NCBI RefSeq assembly: GCF_000807925.1
Contig: NZ_JRVC01000018.1
Span: forward strand, 1-64,000
Reading direction: 5' to 3'
Length of the DNA: 64,000 bases
Origin: Novosphingobium subterraneum
Lineage (GTDB): Bacteria > Pseudomonadota > Alphaproteobacteria > Sphingomonadales > Sphingomonadaceae
The notes beneath the pieces are model-generated. The model did not search any database and was not told where the DNA came from. It saw nothing but the letters and a program-made list of their open reading frames with translations. This document shows, piece by piece, positions 50,368 to 59,392 of the stretch. Positions within the stretch are counted from its first letter, which is position 1, and each line of letters opens with the position of its first letter. The translations under genes were made by a program, and so were the position numbers.

Positions 50368-51135
50368 GTGACCTCAACCCGCCCCCCCAAACAGCCCGGC
50401 GCATCCAAGCTTCGCGTGGACCAGTTGCTCGTCGAACGGGGCTTGGTCGAAAGCCGCGCGCGCGCGCAGGCCCTGATCCTTGCCGGGCTGGTCTACTCGG
50501 GCGAGACCAGGATCGCCAAGGCCGGGCAGGCGCTCGCTCTCGATGCCGCCTTGGATGTGCGTGGACGCGATCACCCCTGGGTCTCGCGCGGCGGCATCAA
50601 GCTCGCCCACGCCATCGAGCATTTCGGCCTCGATCCATCCGGCGTCACCGCGATGGACATCGGCAGTTCGACGGGCGGCTTCACCGACGTACTGCTGCAA
50701 GGCGGCGCGGAGCACGTCTTTGCCGTGGACTCGGGCACCAACCAGCTCGCCTGGAAGCTGCGCCAGGATCCGCGCGTCACCGTACTGGAACAGACCAGCG
50801 CGCGCATCCTCACGCCGGGACAGATCGATCGACCAGCGACCTGGGTGGTCTGTGATGCCAGCTTCATTGCCTTGCGCAAGGTGCTGGAAGTGCCGCTCTC
50901 CCTGGCGACGAGACCGACCCGCCTCGTCGCGCTGATCAAGCCGCAATTCGAAGTGGGCAAGGCCGAAGTCGGCAAGGGCGGCGTGGTGCGTGATCCCGCG
51001 CTTCACGAACGCGTCTGCGGCGAGGTGCGCGATTGGCTGGAAGGCGAAGGCTGGGAGGTTCAGGGCATCGTCCCGAGCCCGATCACCGGGCCCGAAGGCA
51101 ACGTCGAATTTCTGATTTCCGCGCTGCGTGGCTGA
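50368..51135 (+). CDS. tlyA: TlyA family rRNA 2'-O-methyltransferase
   Basis: The 255-residue protein has an N-terminal S4 RNA-binding domain (about 15-75, RVDQLLVERGLVESRARAQALILAGLV) and a FtsJ-like methyltransferase domain (about 75-250) with the S-adenosylmethionine motif AMDIGSSTGGFTDVLLQGGA and LVALIKPQFEVGK. TlyA methylates the ribose of specific rRNA cytidines in mycobacteria, and bacterial homologues are often misnamed hemolysins. The GTG at 50368 has AAGGA 7 bases upstream. The in-frame ATG at 50341 lacks one. Confidence 0.92.
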   Translation: MTSTRPPKQPGASKLRVDQLLVERGLVESRARAQALILAGLVYSGETRIAKAGQALALDAALDVRGRDHPWVSRGGIKLAHAIEHFGLDPSGVTAMDIGSSTGGFTDVLLQGGAEHVFAVDSGTNQLAWKLRQDPRVTVLEQTSARILTPGQIDRPATWVVCDASFIALRKVLEVPLSLATRPTRLVALIKPQFEVGKAEVGKGGVVRDPALHERVCGEVRDWLEGEGWEVQGIVPSPITGPEGNVEFLISALRG

Positions 51136-51258
51136 GTTTTCCCCGGATTGTGTCTCCGCGCGGGATGCAATGCGGGACGACTTCCGATTGCAGAGCAGGC
51201 AACCCCTCGCCAATATCCCCGGCGAATCGCGCGTTTTGCGCAGTTGCTTGCGGGTGCC

Positions 51259-51813
51259 ATGAACTATCTTGCCTCTTCGGGACAGCTTCGCGCCAGTCTT
51301 CTGCGCTGGTCGCTGTTCACCATTCCCCTTGTCGTCGCTCTCGGGTTTCTGTCCGGACAAGCTGCAGGCAGCGGCCCTGGCAACCCGTGGTTCGATGCGC
51401 TGGTCAAGCCGTCGATCTATCCACCGCCGGCCGCCTTCGGAATCGTCTGGACCGTCCTTTATGTTCTGATGGGGCTGGCGCTGGCGATGGTTCTCTCGGC
51501 ACGCGGCGCGGCGGGTCGTGGCATTGCCGTCGCGATGTTCGTGGTCCAGCTTCTCATCAACCTCGCCTGGTCGCCTACGTTCTTCGCGTTGCACCAGATC
51601 ACGGTGGCGTTCTGGATCACCGTTGCCATGGCCGTGGCGATCGTCTTGACGGTGGTGCTGTTCTGGCGCGTGCGCCCGGTCGCGGGCATGCTGCTGCTGC
51701 CATATCTCGCGTGGGTCTGCTTCGCTTCGGTGCTGACGTTCGAGTTCGGCCGGTTGAACCCCGATGCCGATGGCGCATTCGGCACCGTGACGACCGAGCG
51801 CGTCGAAATCTGA
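51259..51813 (+). CDS. tspO: TspO/MBR family membrane protein
   Basis: The 184-residue protein has five predicted transmembrane helices after a short N-terminal segment. PWFDALVKPSIYPPPAAFGIVWTVLY, LLINLAWSPTFFALHQI and RVRPVAGMLLLPYLAWVCFASVLTFEF are the conserved TspO motifs that form the tetrapyrrole/ligand pocket. Bacterial TspO binds porphyrins and cholesterol-like ligands and modulates pigment or stress responses. The ATG at 51259 lies after 123 bases of gap from tlyA. Confidence 0.93.
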   Translation: MNYLASSGQLRASLLRWSLFTIPLVVALGFLSGQAAGSGPGNPWFDALVKPSIYPPPAAFGIVWTVLYVLMGLALAMVLSARGAAGRGIAVAMFVVQLLINLAWSPTFFALHQITVAFWITVAMAVAIVLTVVLFWRVRPVAGMLLLPYLAWVCFASVLTFEFGRLNPDADGAFGTVTTERVEI

Positions 51814-51888
51814 CCTGTCCGGCCACTTGCGCAAGGCATGATGGCGGCCCACATAGCGGGAACCGAATGCCAGCCAGGACTCAAGCCC

Positions 51889-52140
51889 ATGCAGAGTGAA
51901 AACCCGATGATCGCCGACTTCGTCAAGCTGCTGAACAGCGCGGCGGGAACGATTGCGGGCATGGGCCGCGAGGCGGGCGAAAACGCGCGCGAGAAGGCCA
52001 AGGAAATCTTCGGCGGCCTCGATTTCGTCAGCCGCGAGGAGTTTGACGCGGTCAAGGAACTGGCTGCTTCCGCGCGTGAGGAAGTGGAGGCGCTCAAGGC
52101 CCGCATCGCCGCGCTTGAGGCTGCCTCAAAGGGCGAGTGA
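51889..52140 (+). CDS. ubiK: Ubiquinone biosynthesis accessory factor UbiK
   Basis: The 83-residue protein matches the UbiK/YqiC (BMFP) family: an N-terminal amphipathic helix (MIADFVKLLNSAAGTIAGMGRE), then FVSREEFDAVKELAASAREEVEALKARIAALEA, a C-terminal coiled coil that trimerises. In E. coli it binds UbiJ and the ubiquinone assembly complex; other members are membrane fusogens. The ATG at 51889 is the probable start; 51907 is also possible. Confidence 0.88.
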   Translation: MQSENPMIADFVKLLNSAAGTIAGMGREAGENAREKAKEIFGGLDFVSREEFDAVKELAASAREEVEALKARIAALEAASKGE

Positions 52141-52214
52141 GGAACCCGTTTCCCGTTTCGCGGATTTAACCTGCATCAAGTTGGCGCCCGGCGGCGCACT
52201 GCAGGAAGACAACC

Positions 52215-52496
52215 GTGTTTACGCAACTCAATCCGACAATTCCCTTGCACGTGCTGGGCAAGGGCGATGGCTATGCGATCGGGATGATCGACTATGGCCA
52301 GGAGCACAATCTCATCTGGGTCACGGCGCTCGATGAGTCGGGCGAGATCTGGTGTGCGCCCAACAGCAAGGTCCGTCTCGGCAAGAACTGGACAATGGGG
52401 CGGGCGGAAAACCGCCTGATCACGCAGGACAAGCAAGAGGCAACTTCCAAGGCCGAGGTAGAAGCAGAACACTGTGAAGGCCGGCGCGCCGCCTGA
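52215..52496 (+). CDS. Conserved hypothetical protein
   Basis: The 93-residue protein has an OB- or SH3-like beta-rich core (PLHVLGKGDGYAIGMIDYGQEHNLIWVTALDESGEIWCAPN) and a polar tail. It resembles a small uncharacterised protein seen in sphingomonads. The start is a GTG at 52215 with AGGAAG 6 bases upstream. It follows ubiK by 74 bases on the same strand and is convergent with the HWE kinase gene, stop to stop 3 bases apart. No function can be assigned. Confidence 0.8.
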   Translation: MFTQLNPTIPLHVLGKGDGYAIGMIDYGQEHNLIWVTALDESGEIWCAPNSKVRLGKNWTMGRAENRLITQDKQEATSKAEVEAEHCEGRRAA

Positions 52497-52499
52497 GGT

Positions 52500-53900
52500 T
52501 CAGCTTTCCAGCATCCTTGCCGTGGCGAGCGAGCAATCCAGCCGCCAGTGCAACCCGGTCGGCGCGTAATCGATGGTCACTTCGGCATCGAGGCTTCGGG
52601 CCGGGATATGCCGCATCAGCGTGGTACCGAACCCGTGATGCGTGGGCACGCACATCAGGGGCACGCCGCTCTCACGCCAGTCGATGACGAAGCGATCTGC
52701 GGTTTCCTCCCAGCACAGCACGACTTTGCCTGCCGGCGCGGCCAGGGCACCGTACTTGAGCGCATTGGTGGCAAGCTCGTGCAACGCCATGCCGATGATC
52801 TCGGCGCTGCGGGGGCTGAGGGGAATCGAGGCTCCACGCAATTCGATCTGCGCCCGCGCCTCGCGCCCCAGTATCGCCAACTGGGCCTCGGCCAGCTCAT
52901 CCATGAGGATGGTCGACCAGCCGCGTCGGACCAGCAAGTCCTGATTGGCCGAGAGGCTGGCGAGGCGGCGTTCGAAGCGGTGCAGGAAATCCGGGTCCTT
53001 GCAGCCCGAACGGCGGGCAAGGGCCTGAACGACGGCAAGCAGGTTCTTGGAGCGGTGGTTCACCTCCATCAGGAGAACGCGAATCTGCTCTTCCTTCTCG
53101 AGCATGTCGGTCACATCGGTATTGGTGCCGAACCAGTAGAGGATCGCGCCCGAAGCGTCGCGAATGGGTAGCGCGCGCGACAGGAACCAGCGGTATTCCC
53201 CGTCGCCCGATCGCAAAGGGAAGGTGTCCTCCCACTCCACCCCGGATTCTATGGTGGTCTTGAAGTGTGCAAGGACCCTTTCGAGGTGGTCCGGGTGATG
53301 GACCTGATCCCAGCCCCAGCCGTCGCAATCGCCTTCTGCAAGGCCGGTGTAGTCATACCAGCGCTTGTTGTACCAACCTATCCAACCGGACCGGTCGGCA
53401 ACCCATGCCAGTTGGGTGATGTTATCGGCCAGCATGCGGAAGCGCATCTCGCTTTCGCGCAAGGCGCGCTGGCCTTCCTCGCGAGCGGTGATGTCGCGGG
53501 CGATCTTGCTTGCGCCGACGATCTTTCCTGCCTGGTCGTAGATCGGTGAGACCGTGAGCGAGACGGAGATGAGGGCTCCGTCCTGGCGCTGGCGGACGGT
53601 GTCGAAGCTCTTCACCCGCTCCCCACGCGCTATGCGAGCAAGGATATCGTCTTCTTCGGCCTGCCGATCTTCCGGGATCAGGCGCCGGATCGACTGGCCG
53701 ATCATGTCCGCTTCCGCAAATCCGAAGATGCGCGTGGCCGCCGGGTTCCAGCTCAGGACTGTCCCTTGCAGGTCCTTGCTGATGATCGCATCATCGGAAG
53801 ACTGGATTATGGCAGATAGATGGGCCTCGGCCAGCAAAGCAGCTTGCTCCGTTGCGACCCCACCCGGCTGCCTTTTTACGGCAAGGGTGGCGCGATGCAA
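52500..53900 (-). CDS. PAS-domain HWE-type sensor histidine kinase
   Basis: The 466-residue soluble kinase has two PAS domains: about 26-145 (SDDAIISKDLQGTVLSWNPAATRIFGF) and about 150-270 (DRSGWIGWYNKRWYDYTGL, then YRWFLSRALPIRD). An HWE phosphotransfer and ATPase core follows with LMEVNHRSKNLLAVVQALARR (His) and ALHELATNALKYGAL, which define the HWE family common in alphaproteobacteria. There is no membrane segment or adjacent response regulator. Neither PAS domain shows the NCRFLQ cysteine of LOV photoreceptors. It may feed the general stress response, but the input is unknown. Confidence 0.93.
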   Translation of the reverse strand: MHRATLAVKRQPGGVATEQAALLAEAHLSAIIQSSDDAIISKDLQGTVLSWNPAATRIFGFAEADMIGQSIRRLIPEDRQAEEDDILARIARGERVKSFDTVRQRQDGALISVSLTVSPIYDQAGKIVGASKIARDITAREEGQRALRESEMRFRMLADNITQLAWVADRSGWIGWYNKRWYDYTGLAEGDCDGWGWDQVHHPDHLERVLAHFKTTIESGVEWEDTFPLRSGDGEYRWFLSRALPIRDASGAILYWFGTNTDVTDMLEKEEQIRVLLMEVNHRSKNLLAVVQALARRSGCKDPDFLHRFERRLASLSANQDLLVRRGWSTILMDELAEAQLAILGREARAQIELRGASIPLSPRSAEIIGMALHELATNALKYGALAAPAGKVVLCWEETADRFVIDWRESGVPLMCVPTHHGFGTTLMRHIPARSLDAEVTIDYAPTGLHWRLDCSLATARMLES

Positions 53901-53930
53901 CCGAATTGGCGCAATTTCAGGCAGATGGTT

Positions 53931-55139
53931 TCACAAACCCGCGGCCCGCAGGGCCTGGTCGAGATCCTCGATCAGGTCATCGGGGTCCTCAAGGCCGACA
54001 TTGAGGCGCAGCATGCCTTCGCCCACGCCCATGTCGGCGCGGGTTTCCGGGCCGACGCCGTAATGCGTGGTCGAGGCCGGATGGCACATCAGCGAGCGCG
54101 AATCGCCGATGTTGTTCGAGATGTCGATCAATTGCAGCGCATCTAGAACGGCGTGGGCCTGCTTCAGCCCACCATCGAGGTGGAACGAGAAGATGGTGCC
54201 GCCCGCCTTCATCTGCTTGCGTGCCAGTTCGTACTGCGGATGGCTGGGCAGGAACGGATAGAGCAGACGGGGCACGCGGGCTTCGACAAAGCTCGCCACC
54301 TTGAGCGCGTTCTCGCTCTGGCGGTGGATGCGCAGGTCAAGCGTTTCGAGGCCCTTGTGGACGACCCAGGCGTTGAACGCGGCGATGTTCGGACCGGTGT
54401 TGCGTTGGAACGGCAGCAGGACGTTGTTGATCCACTCGGCCGAACCGCACACCGCGCCAGCCATGACGCGGCCCTGGCCATCCATCATCTTCGTGGCTGA
54501 ATAGGCGACGACATCCGCGCCGAAGTCCATCGGGCGCTGCAGAGCAGCGGTGGCAAAGGCGTTGTCGACCACGGTGGTGATGCCGTGGCGTTTGGCGAGC
54601 GCGCAGACGAACTCGAGATCGACAATGTCCATCGTCGGGTTCGCCGGGCTTTCGAAGAAGAACACCTTGGTATTCGGCCTGATTGCGGCTTCCCACGCAG
54701 CGTTGTCCGAAGCGTCGATCGTGGTGCCGGTAATGCCGAAGCGCGGCAGCAGGTTGTCGACCAGCCAGCGGCACGAACCGAATGCGGCCTTGGCGGCGAC
54801 GATGTGGTCCCCGGCCGAAAGCTGGCAGAGCAGGGCGGTGGTCATCGCCGCCATGCCGGTGGCCTGCGTGCGGCACGCCTCGGCTCCTTCCATCAGTGCG
54901 ATGCGCTCTTCCAGCATCTGCACCGTGGGGTTCTGCAGGCGCGAATAGGTCATGCCTTCCGCCTCGCCGGCGAAGCGCGCGGCAACCGTTGCGGCATCGT
55001 CGTAGGTAAAGCCGGAGGTGAGGAACAGCGCTTCGGACGTTTCGCCCATTTCCGAACGCCACGTGCCTCCGCGCACGGCTTGCGTTGCGGGACGCCACTT
55101 CTGCGTGATCGAACGGTCCTGGCCAGCAGTTCTCTTCAT
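53931..55139 (-). CDS. metZ: O-succinylhomoserine sulfhydrylase
   Basis: The 402-residue Cys/Met metabolism PLP enzyme has YSRLQNPTVQMLEERIALMEG, TVVDNAFATAALQRP and the PLP lysine in AYSATKMMDGQGRVMAGAVCG. The SATKMMDGQGR form and the RSLMCHPASTTH segment indicate the MetZ subgroup that adds sulfide to O-succinylhomoserine to form homocysteine. The ATG at 55139 has AAGGCGG upstream; a longer frame from 55271 lies inside the divergent gene. It faces the mannosyltransferase gene with 83 bases between starts. Confidence 0.9.
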   Translation of the reverse strand: MKRTAGQDRSITQKWRPATQAVRGGTWRSEMGETSEALFLTSGFTYDDAATVAARFAGEAEGMTYSRLQNPTVQMLEERIALMEGAEACRTQATGMAAMTTALLCQLSAGDHIVAAKAAFGSCRWLVDNLLPRFGITGTTIDASDNAAWEAAIRPNTKVFFFESPANPTMDIVDLEFVCALAKRHGITTVVDNAFATAALQRPMDFGADVVAYSATKMMDGQGRVMAGAVCGSAEWINNVLLPFQRNTGPNIAAFNAWVVHKGLETLDLRIHRQSENALKVASFVEARVPRLLYPFLPSHPQYELARKQMKAGGTIFSFHLDGGLKQAHAVLDALQLIDISNNIGDSRSLMCHPASTTHYGVGPETRADMGVGEGMLRLNVGLEDPDDLIEDLDQALRAAGL

Positions 55140-55222
55140 GCCAGCCGCCTTAGTTTTCCGGACGGCTGCGCGCAAGCGGCGGGATTGCGAAGCGGCCCTG
55201 CGCGCCCTATCGGTCAGGACGC

Positions 55223-56545
55223 ATGACGCAACAGTTCCAGACCGCAGCCCCGCGCGAGAAAGACCCTGCATTCTGGTGCGCGGTCATCGCGTCCGCGTTC
55301 TTCCTCCTCGTGCTGCACCGGCTCGGCATTCCGTCAAAGCCGATGTTCGACGAGGTGCATTACCTGCCCGCGGCAAGGCGGCTGATCGACCTGACGTCGC
55401 GGCTGAACCCTGAGCATCCCCTGCTGGCCAAGCAACTGATCGCCTGGTCGATGCAACTGATCGGCGATACCCCGTTCGGCTGGCGCTTCCCCTCGGCCGT
55501 GCTTGGCGGGCTCGGGCTTTGGGCAATGATGCGGGCGCTGTGGTGGGCGAGCTTTTCCCGTTCGGCCACGGTCTTGTTCGGCCTGCTGCTGGCAACGGAC
55601 TTCATCTGGTTTATGATGTCGCGGATTGCCCTGCTCGACATGGCGATGGCCGGGTTCATGGCGCTGGCCATGTGGCAATGGGCGCTCGCCTGGCGCAATC
55701 CTTCCGGCAGGGCCTTGCTGGCGCGGTCTCACCTGCTGCTGGCGGGCGTATTCATGGGGCTTTCGCTGGGCGCAAAGTGGAATGGCGCGCTTCTGCTGCC
55801 GCTGCCGGGACTGGTCTTTGCACTGAACCGCTGGGAGGCGCTGAAGGGCAGGAGGAGTGGCCTCCTGTGGGCCTCGCGCGAGGCCGGACCGGTGCCAGGT
55901 GTCTCGCTGGTCGAGGCGGCGTTATGGCTGGGGGTGGTCCCGGTGGTGGTCTATCTTGCCACCTTCCTGCCCGCCTTCTTCTATGAAAAGCAGCCGATGA
56001 CCGTAGGCGGGCTGTGGCATTGGCAGCAATACATGCTGGAACTGCAGGACAGCGTGAAGAAGCCGCACACCTACATGAGCGTGTGGTGGCAGTGGGTGGC
56101 CAACATCCGGGCGATCTGGTTCCTTTATGAAGAGGTCGATGGTGCGCAGCGTGGTGTGCTGATGATCGGCAATCCGTTCACGATGCTCGCCGGGCTGCCC
56201 GCGCTGCTGTTCTGTGCGTGGGACGGGTTCAAAGGCATGAAGGGTGGGGCAAAGCGGCTCCACCTGCTGGTCTTCGCCGCCTATGTCCTGCTCGTCGGCT
56301 TCTGGGCGATCAACGGCAAGCCGGTGCAGTTCTACTACCATTACATGCTGGCCAGCTGCTTCCTGCTGGCCGCCCTTGCGCTGGTCCTGGGCGAGTGGTG
56401 GGATCTGGGCCTGCGCTGGCCGACCAAGGTGACGCTGGTGCTGTCGTTCGGTCTGTTTATCGGATTCTACCCGATCCTCTCGGCAGGCCAACTGCCGCGC
56501 AAGGATTCCTACCGGGACTATACCTGGCTCAATAGCTGGAAATAG
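55223..56545 (+). CDS. PMT family polyprenyl-phosphate mannose:protein mannosyltransferase (GT39)
   Basis: The 440-residue integral membrane protein has about 10-11 hydrophobic helices. The first periplasmic loop carries the catalytic Asp43-Glu44 of KPMFDEVHYLPAARRL, and NPEHPLLAKQLIAW is the conserved HPPLGK-like segment, both diagnostic of GT39/PMT. YMSVWWQWVANIRAIW matches the C-terminal PMT region. It would transfer mannose from polyprenol phosphate to Ser/Thr of exported proteins. A GT2-GtrA synthase lies nearby on the other strand. The 3' end overlaps the convergent DUF2238 gene by 17 bases. Confidence 0.88.
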   Translation: MTQQFQTAAPREKDPAFWCAVIASAFFLLVLHRLGIPSKPMFDEVHYLPAARRLIDLTSRLNPEHPLLAKQLIAWSMQLIGDTPFGWRFPSAVLGGLGLWAMMRALWWASFSRSATVLFGLLLATDFIWFMMSRIALLDMAMAGFMALAMWQWALAWRNPSGRALLARSHLLLAGVFMGLSLGAKWNGALLLPLPGLVFALNRWEALKGRRSGLLWASREAGPVPGVSLVEAALWLGVVPVVVYLATFLPAFFYEKQPMTVGGLWHWQQYMLELQDSVKKPHTYMSVWWQWVANIRAIWFLYEEVDGAQRGVLMIGNPFTMLAGLPALLFCAWDGFKGMKGGAKRLHLLVFAAYVLLVGFWAINGKPVQFYYHYMLASCFLLAALALVLGEWWDLGLRWPTKVTLVLSFGLFIGFYPILSAGQLPRKDSYRDYTWLNSWK

Positions 56546-57161
56546 CGCGCAGCCGTAGCCAGACTGCGGTGGTCAGAGCGCCAAGCCCCGCAATCGCCAT
56601 GTCCTTCTGCGGGTCCCACACATCGCCCTGCTGTCCGTTGTAGGCATCTGCATCCGGCCCGGCCATGACCACGGTAAGCTGCCACTCGAAGATTTCGTAA
56701 AGCGCGCTGCCTGCCAGCACGAACTCCACCGCGATGTAGGTGGCCAGCGCAGGCGAAAGCCCGCGATGGCGCGCAAGCCAGCAGGCGATGGGCCAGGCCC
56801 ACAAGGCACCGAAGCTGAAATGAACGAGCCGGTCCCATGAATTGCGACCCAAGCCGAAAGCATGGTCGATCGAGGGCAGGCCAAGTGCGCCCAGCCACTG
56901 CTCGTAGGGCACGTACGAGTAGATGTAGCGCCCGCCGATGGTGTGCAGCGCCATGAATGCCGCGATGCACAGGATCGCACTTGTCGGCATGGGCCAGCGG
57001 CGCAGCGCGAGCCAGAGCCCGGCAACGATGACCAGCGTCGGCAGGTTCTGCAGCGGCGCGAGTGCCGGGTAAGGCGTATCGATCAGGCTGAACAGAGCCC
57101 CTGCGCCGGTAGCCCCGAGCAGAAGCGCTTGCGGTCCCGGAAGCCCCGCGACCGCGCGCAA
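56529..57161 (-). CDS. DUF2238 (YjdF-like) inner membrane protein
   Basis: The 210-residue protein has about six hydrophobic helices. ALHTIGGRYIYSYVPY, NSWDRLVHFSFGAL and ALYEIFEWQLTVVMAGPDADAYNGQQGDVWDPQKDMAIAGLGAL are the strongly conserved DUF2238 segments. The start is a TTG at 57161, one base after the stop of the GT2-GtrA gene, behind a purine-rich GGGGCAAG. No function is established for the family. Position in the recO-leuB-GT2 unit suggests co-transcription with a glycolipid gene. Confidence 0.85.
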   Translation of the reverse strand: MRAVAGLPGPQALLLGATGAGALFSLIDTPYPALAPLQNLPTLVIVAGLWLALRRWPMPTSAILCIAAFMALHTIGGRYIYSYVPYEQWLGALGLPSIDHAFGLGRNSWDRLVHFSFGALWAWPIACWLARHRGLSPALATYIAVEFVLAGSALYEIFEWQLTVVMAGPDADAYNGQQGDVWDPQKDMAIAGLGALTTAVWLRLRAISSY

Positions 57162-57162
57162 A

Positions 57163-58287
57163 TCAGTACTTGCCCCAGACGAAGCGCGAGGACAGCGCGA
57201 AGTTCCACACCGAGCCGAGCACGATGCCGACGATCACCGCAACCACGCTGTGGAAGCCGATGGTCTTGAGCACGGCAGCCGAACCGACGTTGGTCAGCAG
57301 GCCCAGTGAACAAGTCAGGCCGAACTGCGCCCACCCGCGCAGCAGCGGGCCGAAGCCGCGCAGGCGCTTGTCGGAATAGGTCAGCTCGTTGTTGAGCACG
57401 AAGTTGAAGGTCATGGCGATGATCGCCGCCAGCGTGTTGGCGGTGTTGAAGGTCGCGCTTTCCGACCAGTTGCCATAGACGAAGCGTTCGCCGGCAATGA
57501 CCTTGAGCAGCACCCACAGCGCGCCCAGTTGCACCGCGACGCCCATGGCGCCAACGGTGCCGAACAGCGCGAAGCGTGTCGGGATGATGCGGCCGAGCCA
57601 CTTGTCGTACAGGCCTACGAGGAATTCGAACACTACGGTCTGGTCCAGCTTGCTCTCGCCCTCGATGCGGGCGACGAAGTTGAGAGGGAATTCCTTGACC
57701 TTGAGCGGGCGGTCGACCGTGGCAAGGATATCGAGCAGGATCTTGAAGCCGACGCCGGACAGACGGTGCGCGTCCGCGCGCAGCGTTTCGGTGCGAAGCA
57801 TGAAATAGCCGCTCATCGGGTCCGACAGTTCGACGCCGGTCACCTTGTTGGCGATGCGGTTGGCCAGGCCCGACGCCTTGACGCGGTCGGGACGGCCCCA
57901 TTCCTCGGTACTCGCACCTTCCGCAAAGCGCGAGGCATAAGCGAGGTCATACTCGCCGCCTTCGACCGCAGCGAGCATCTTGGGCAGCAGTTCGGGATCA
58001 TGCTGCTGGTCAGCGTCCATCACCGCGACGATCGGGGCAGCCGTGGCGCACATGCCCTCGATCGCAGCCGAGGCAAGGCCGCGGCGACCGATCCGCTCGA
58101 TCACGCGGACGCGCGGATCGGTAAGCGAAATGCGGCGCGCCTCGTCGGCGGTGCCATCGGGGCTGTTGTCGTCAACGAAGATCGCTTCCCACACCACGCC
58201 CTGCAGCGCAGCGTCGAGACGCGCGACCATCGGCGCGATGTTCGCGCGTTCACGATAGGTCGGAAGGATAACGGCTAGCTGGAGCAT
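57163..58287 (-). CDS. Dolichol-phosphate mannose synthase-like GT2 with C-terminal GtrA domain
   Basis: The 374-residue protein has a GT2 domain (about 1-235) with VILPTYRERANI, VDDNSPDGTADEA, the DxD at Asp91-Asp93 (VMDADQQHDPEL) and SDPMSGYFMLRTE, as in DPM1. Residues of about 240-374 form a four-helix GtrA domain (FALFGTVGAMGVAVQLGALW, FNFVLNNELTY). The first makes polyprenyl-phosphate mannose or glucose on the cytoplasmic face; GtrA-like domains are thought to flip it. It is a natural donor source for the PMT protein encoded next door. It starts 12 bases behind leuB. Confidence 0.9.
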   Translation of the reverse strand: MLQLAVILPTYRERANIAPMVARLDAALQGVVWEAIFVDDNSPDGTADEARRISLTDPRVRVIERIGRRGLASAAIEGMCATAAPIVAVMDADQQHDPELLPKMLAAVEGGEYDLAYASRFAEGASTEEWGRPDRVKASGLANRIANKVTGVELSDPMSGYFMLRTETLRADAHRLSGVGFKILLDILATVDRPLKVKEFPLNFVARIEGESKLDQTVVFEFLVGLYDKWLGRIIPTRFALFGTVGAMGVAVQLGALWVLLKVIAGERFVYGNWSESATFNTANTLAAIIAMTFNFVLNNELTYSDKRLRGFGPLLRGWAQFGLTCSLGLLTNVGSAAVLKTIGFHSVVAVIVGIVLGSVWNFALSSRFVWGKY

Positions 58288-58299
58288 CGGACGGGGCCT

Positions 58300-59358
58300 T
58301 TAGAGCCTTGCGAGCACCGCGTCACCTACTTCCGTCGTCCCGGCGCTACCGCCAAGATCGCGGCCCAGCACGCCATCGGCCAGAGTCCTGGCCACGGCGG
58401 CCTCCACCCGGTCTGCCGCTGCTGCCAGCCCCAGCGAGTGGCGCAGCAGCATCGCCGCCGAAAGGATCGTTGCCATCGGATTGGCAAGACCCTGGCCAGC
58501 GATGTCGGGGGCCGAACCGTGGATCGGCTCGTAAAGGCCGAAGGTGCCGTGCGCGGTCTGGCGCTCGCCGAGCGAAGCCGAGGCAAGCAGGCCGATCGAG
58601 CCTACGCACATCGAGGCCTGGTCCGAGAGAATGTCGCCGAACAGGTTGCCGGTCAGCACGACGTCGAACTTGCCCGGCGCGCGGACGAGCTGCATCGCGG
58701 CGTTGTCGACGTACATGTGCTCGAGCGTGACCTCGGGATATTCCCTGGCCACCTCGATCACCACGTCGCGCCACAGTTGGCTGGTTTCGAGCACGTTGGC
58801 CTTGTCGACCGAGCACAGGCGCTTGGCGCGGCCCATCGCGGTGCGGAAGCCGACATGGGCGATCCGGCGCACTTCGGATTCGTTGTACGACATGACGTCG
58901 TAGCCCTCGCGGTCACCGTTGGCGGCAGTGCGGAAGCCCTTTTCGCCGAAATAGACGTCGCCATTCAGCTCACGCACGATGACCATGTCGATCGCGCCGG
59001 CCACCTCGGGGCGCAGGGCGGAATGTCCTTCGAGGCCGGCAAAGACCTTGGCCGGACGCAGGTTGGCGAACAGCGTCAGTTCCTTGCGCAGGCCAAGGAT
59101 CGCCTGTTCCGGGCGCAGGTGGCGTTCGAGCGAATCGCAATCGGGATCGCCTACCGCACCGAACAGGATGCCATCGGAAAGGCGCGCGATCTCCAGAGTC
59201 TCGGCCGGAAGGGGGTGGCCATAGGCCTTGTAGGCCGCGCCGCCGACCGGGGCTTCCTTCATCTCGATGCCGGGCAGGCCGAGCGCTTCGATCACGCGGA
59301 CCGCTTCACGCGTCACCTCGGGACCGATGCCATCACCGGGCAGAACCGCAATCTTCAT
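58300..59358 (-). CDS. leuB: 3-isopropylmalate dehydrogenase
   Basis: The 352-residue enzyme oxidatively decarboxylates 3-isopropylmalate for leucine synthesis. [22 protein letters not shown], the substrate segment [17 protein letters not shown], and [21 protein letters not shown] with the metal-binding aspartates are conserved, and [21 protein letters not shown] is the dehydrogenase signature. The ATG at 59358 has AAGGGG 6 bases upstream. leuC and leuD are not in the window. It is transcribed with recO upstream and the GT2 gene downstream. Confidence 0.96.
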   Translation of the reverse strand: MKIAVLPGDGIGPEVTREAVRVIEALGLPGIEMKEAPVGGAAYKAYGHPLPAETLEIARLSDGILFGAVGDPDCDSLERHLRPEQAILGLRKELTLFANLRPAKVFAGLEGHSALRPEVAGAIDMVIVRELNGDVYFGEKGFRTAANGDREGYDVMSYNESEVRRIAHVGFRTAMGRAKRLCSVDKANVLETSQLWRDVVIEVAREYPEVTLEHMYVDNAAMQLVRAPGKFDVVLTGNLFGDILSDQASMCVGSIGLLASASLGERQTAHGTFGLYEPIHGSAPDIAGQGLANPMATILSAAMLLRHSLGLAAAADRVEAAVARTLADGVLGRDLGGSAGTTEVGDAVLARL

Positions 59359-59392
59359 GAAATACCCCTTCGTCCCTGCACTCGCTCGCCGC

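Noticed and set aside
55140..55222. SAM-type riboswitch upstream of metZ
   Set aside because: Only 83 bases separate metZ from the divergent gene and I see no SAM-II or SAM/SAH core sequence or pseudoknot.
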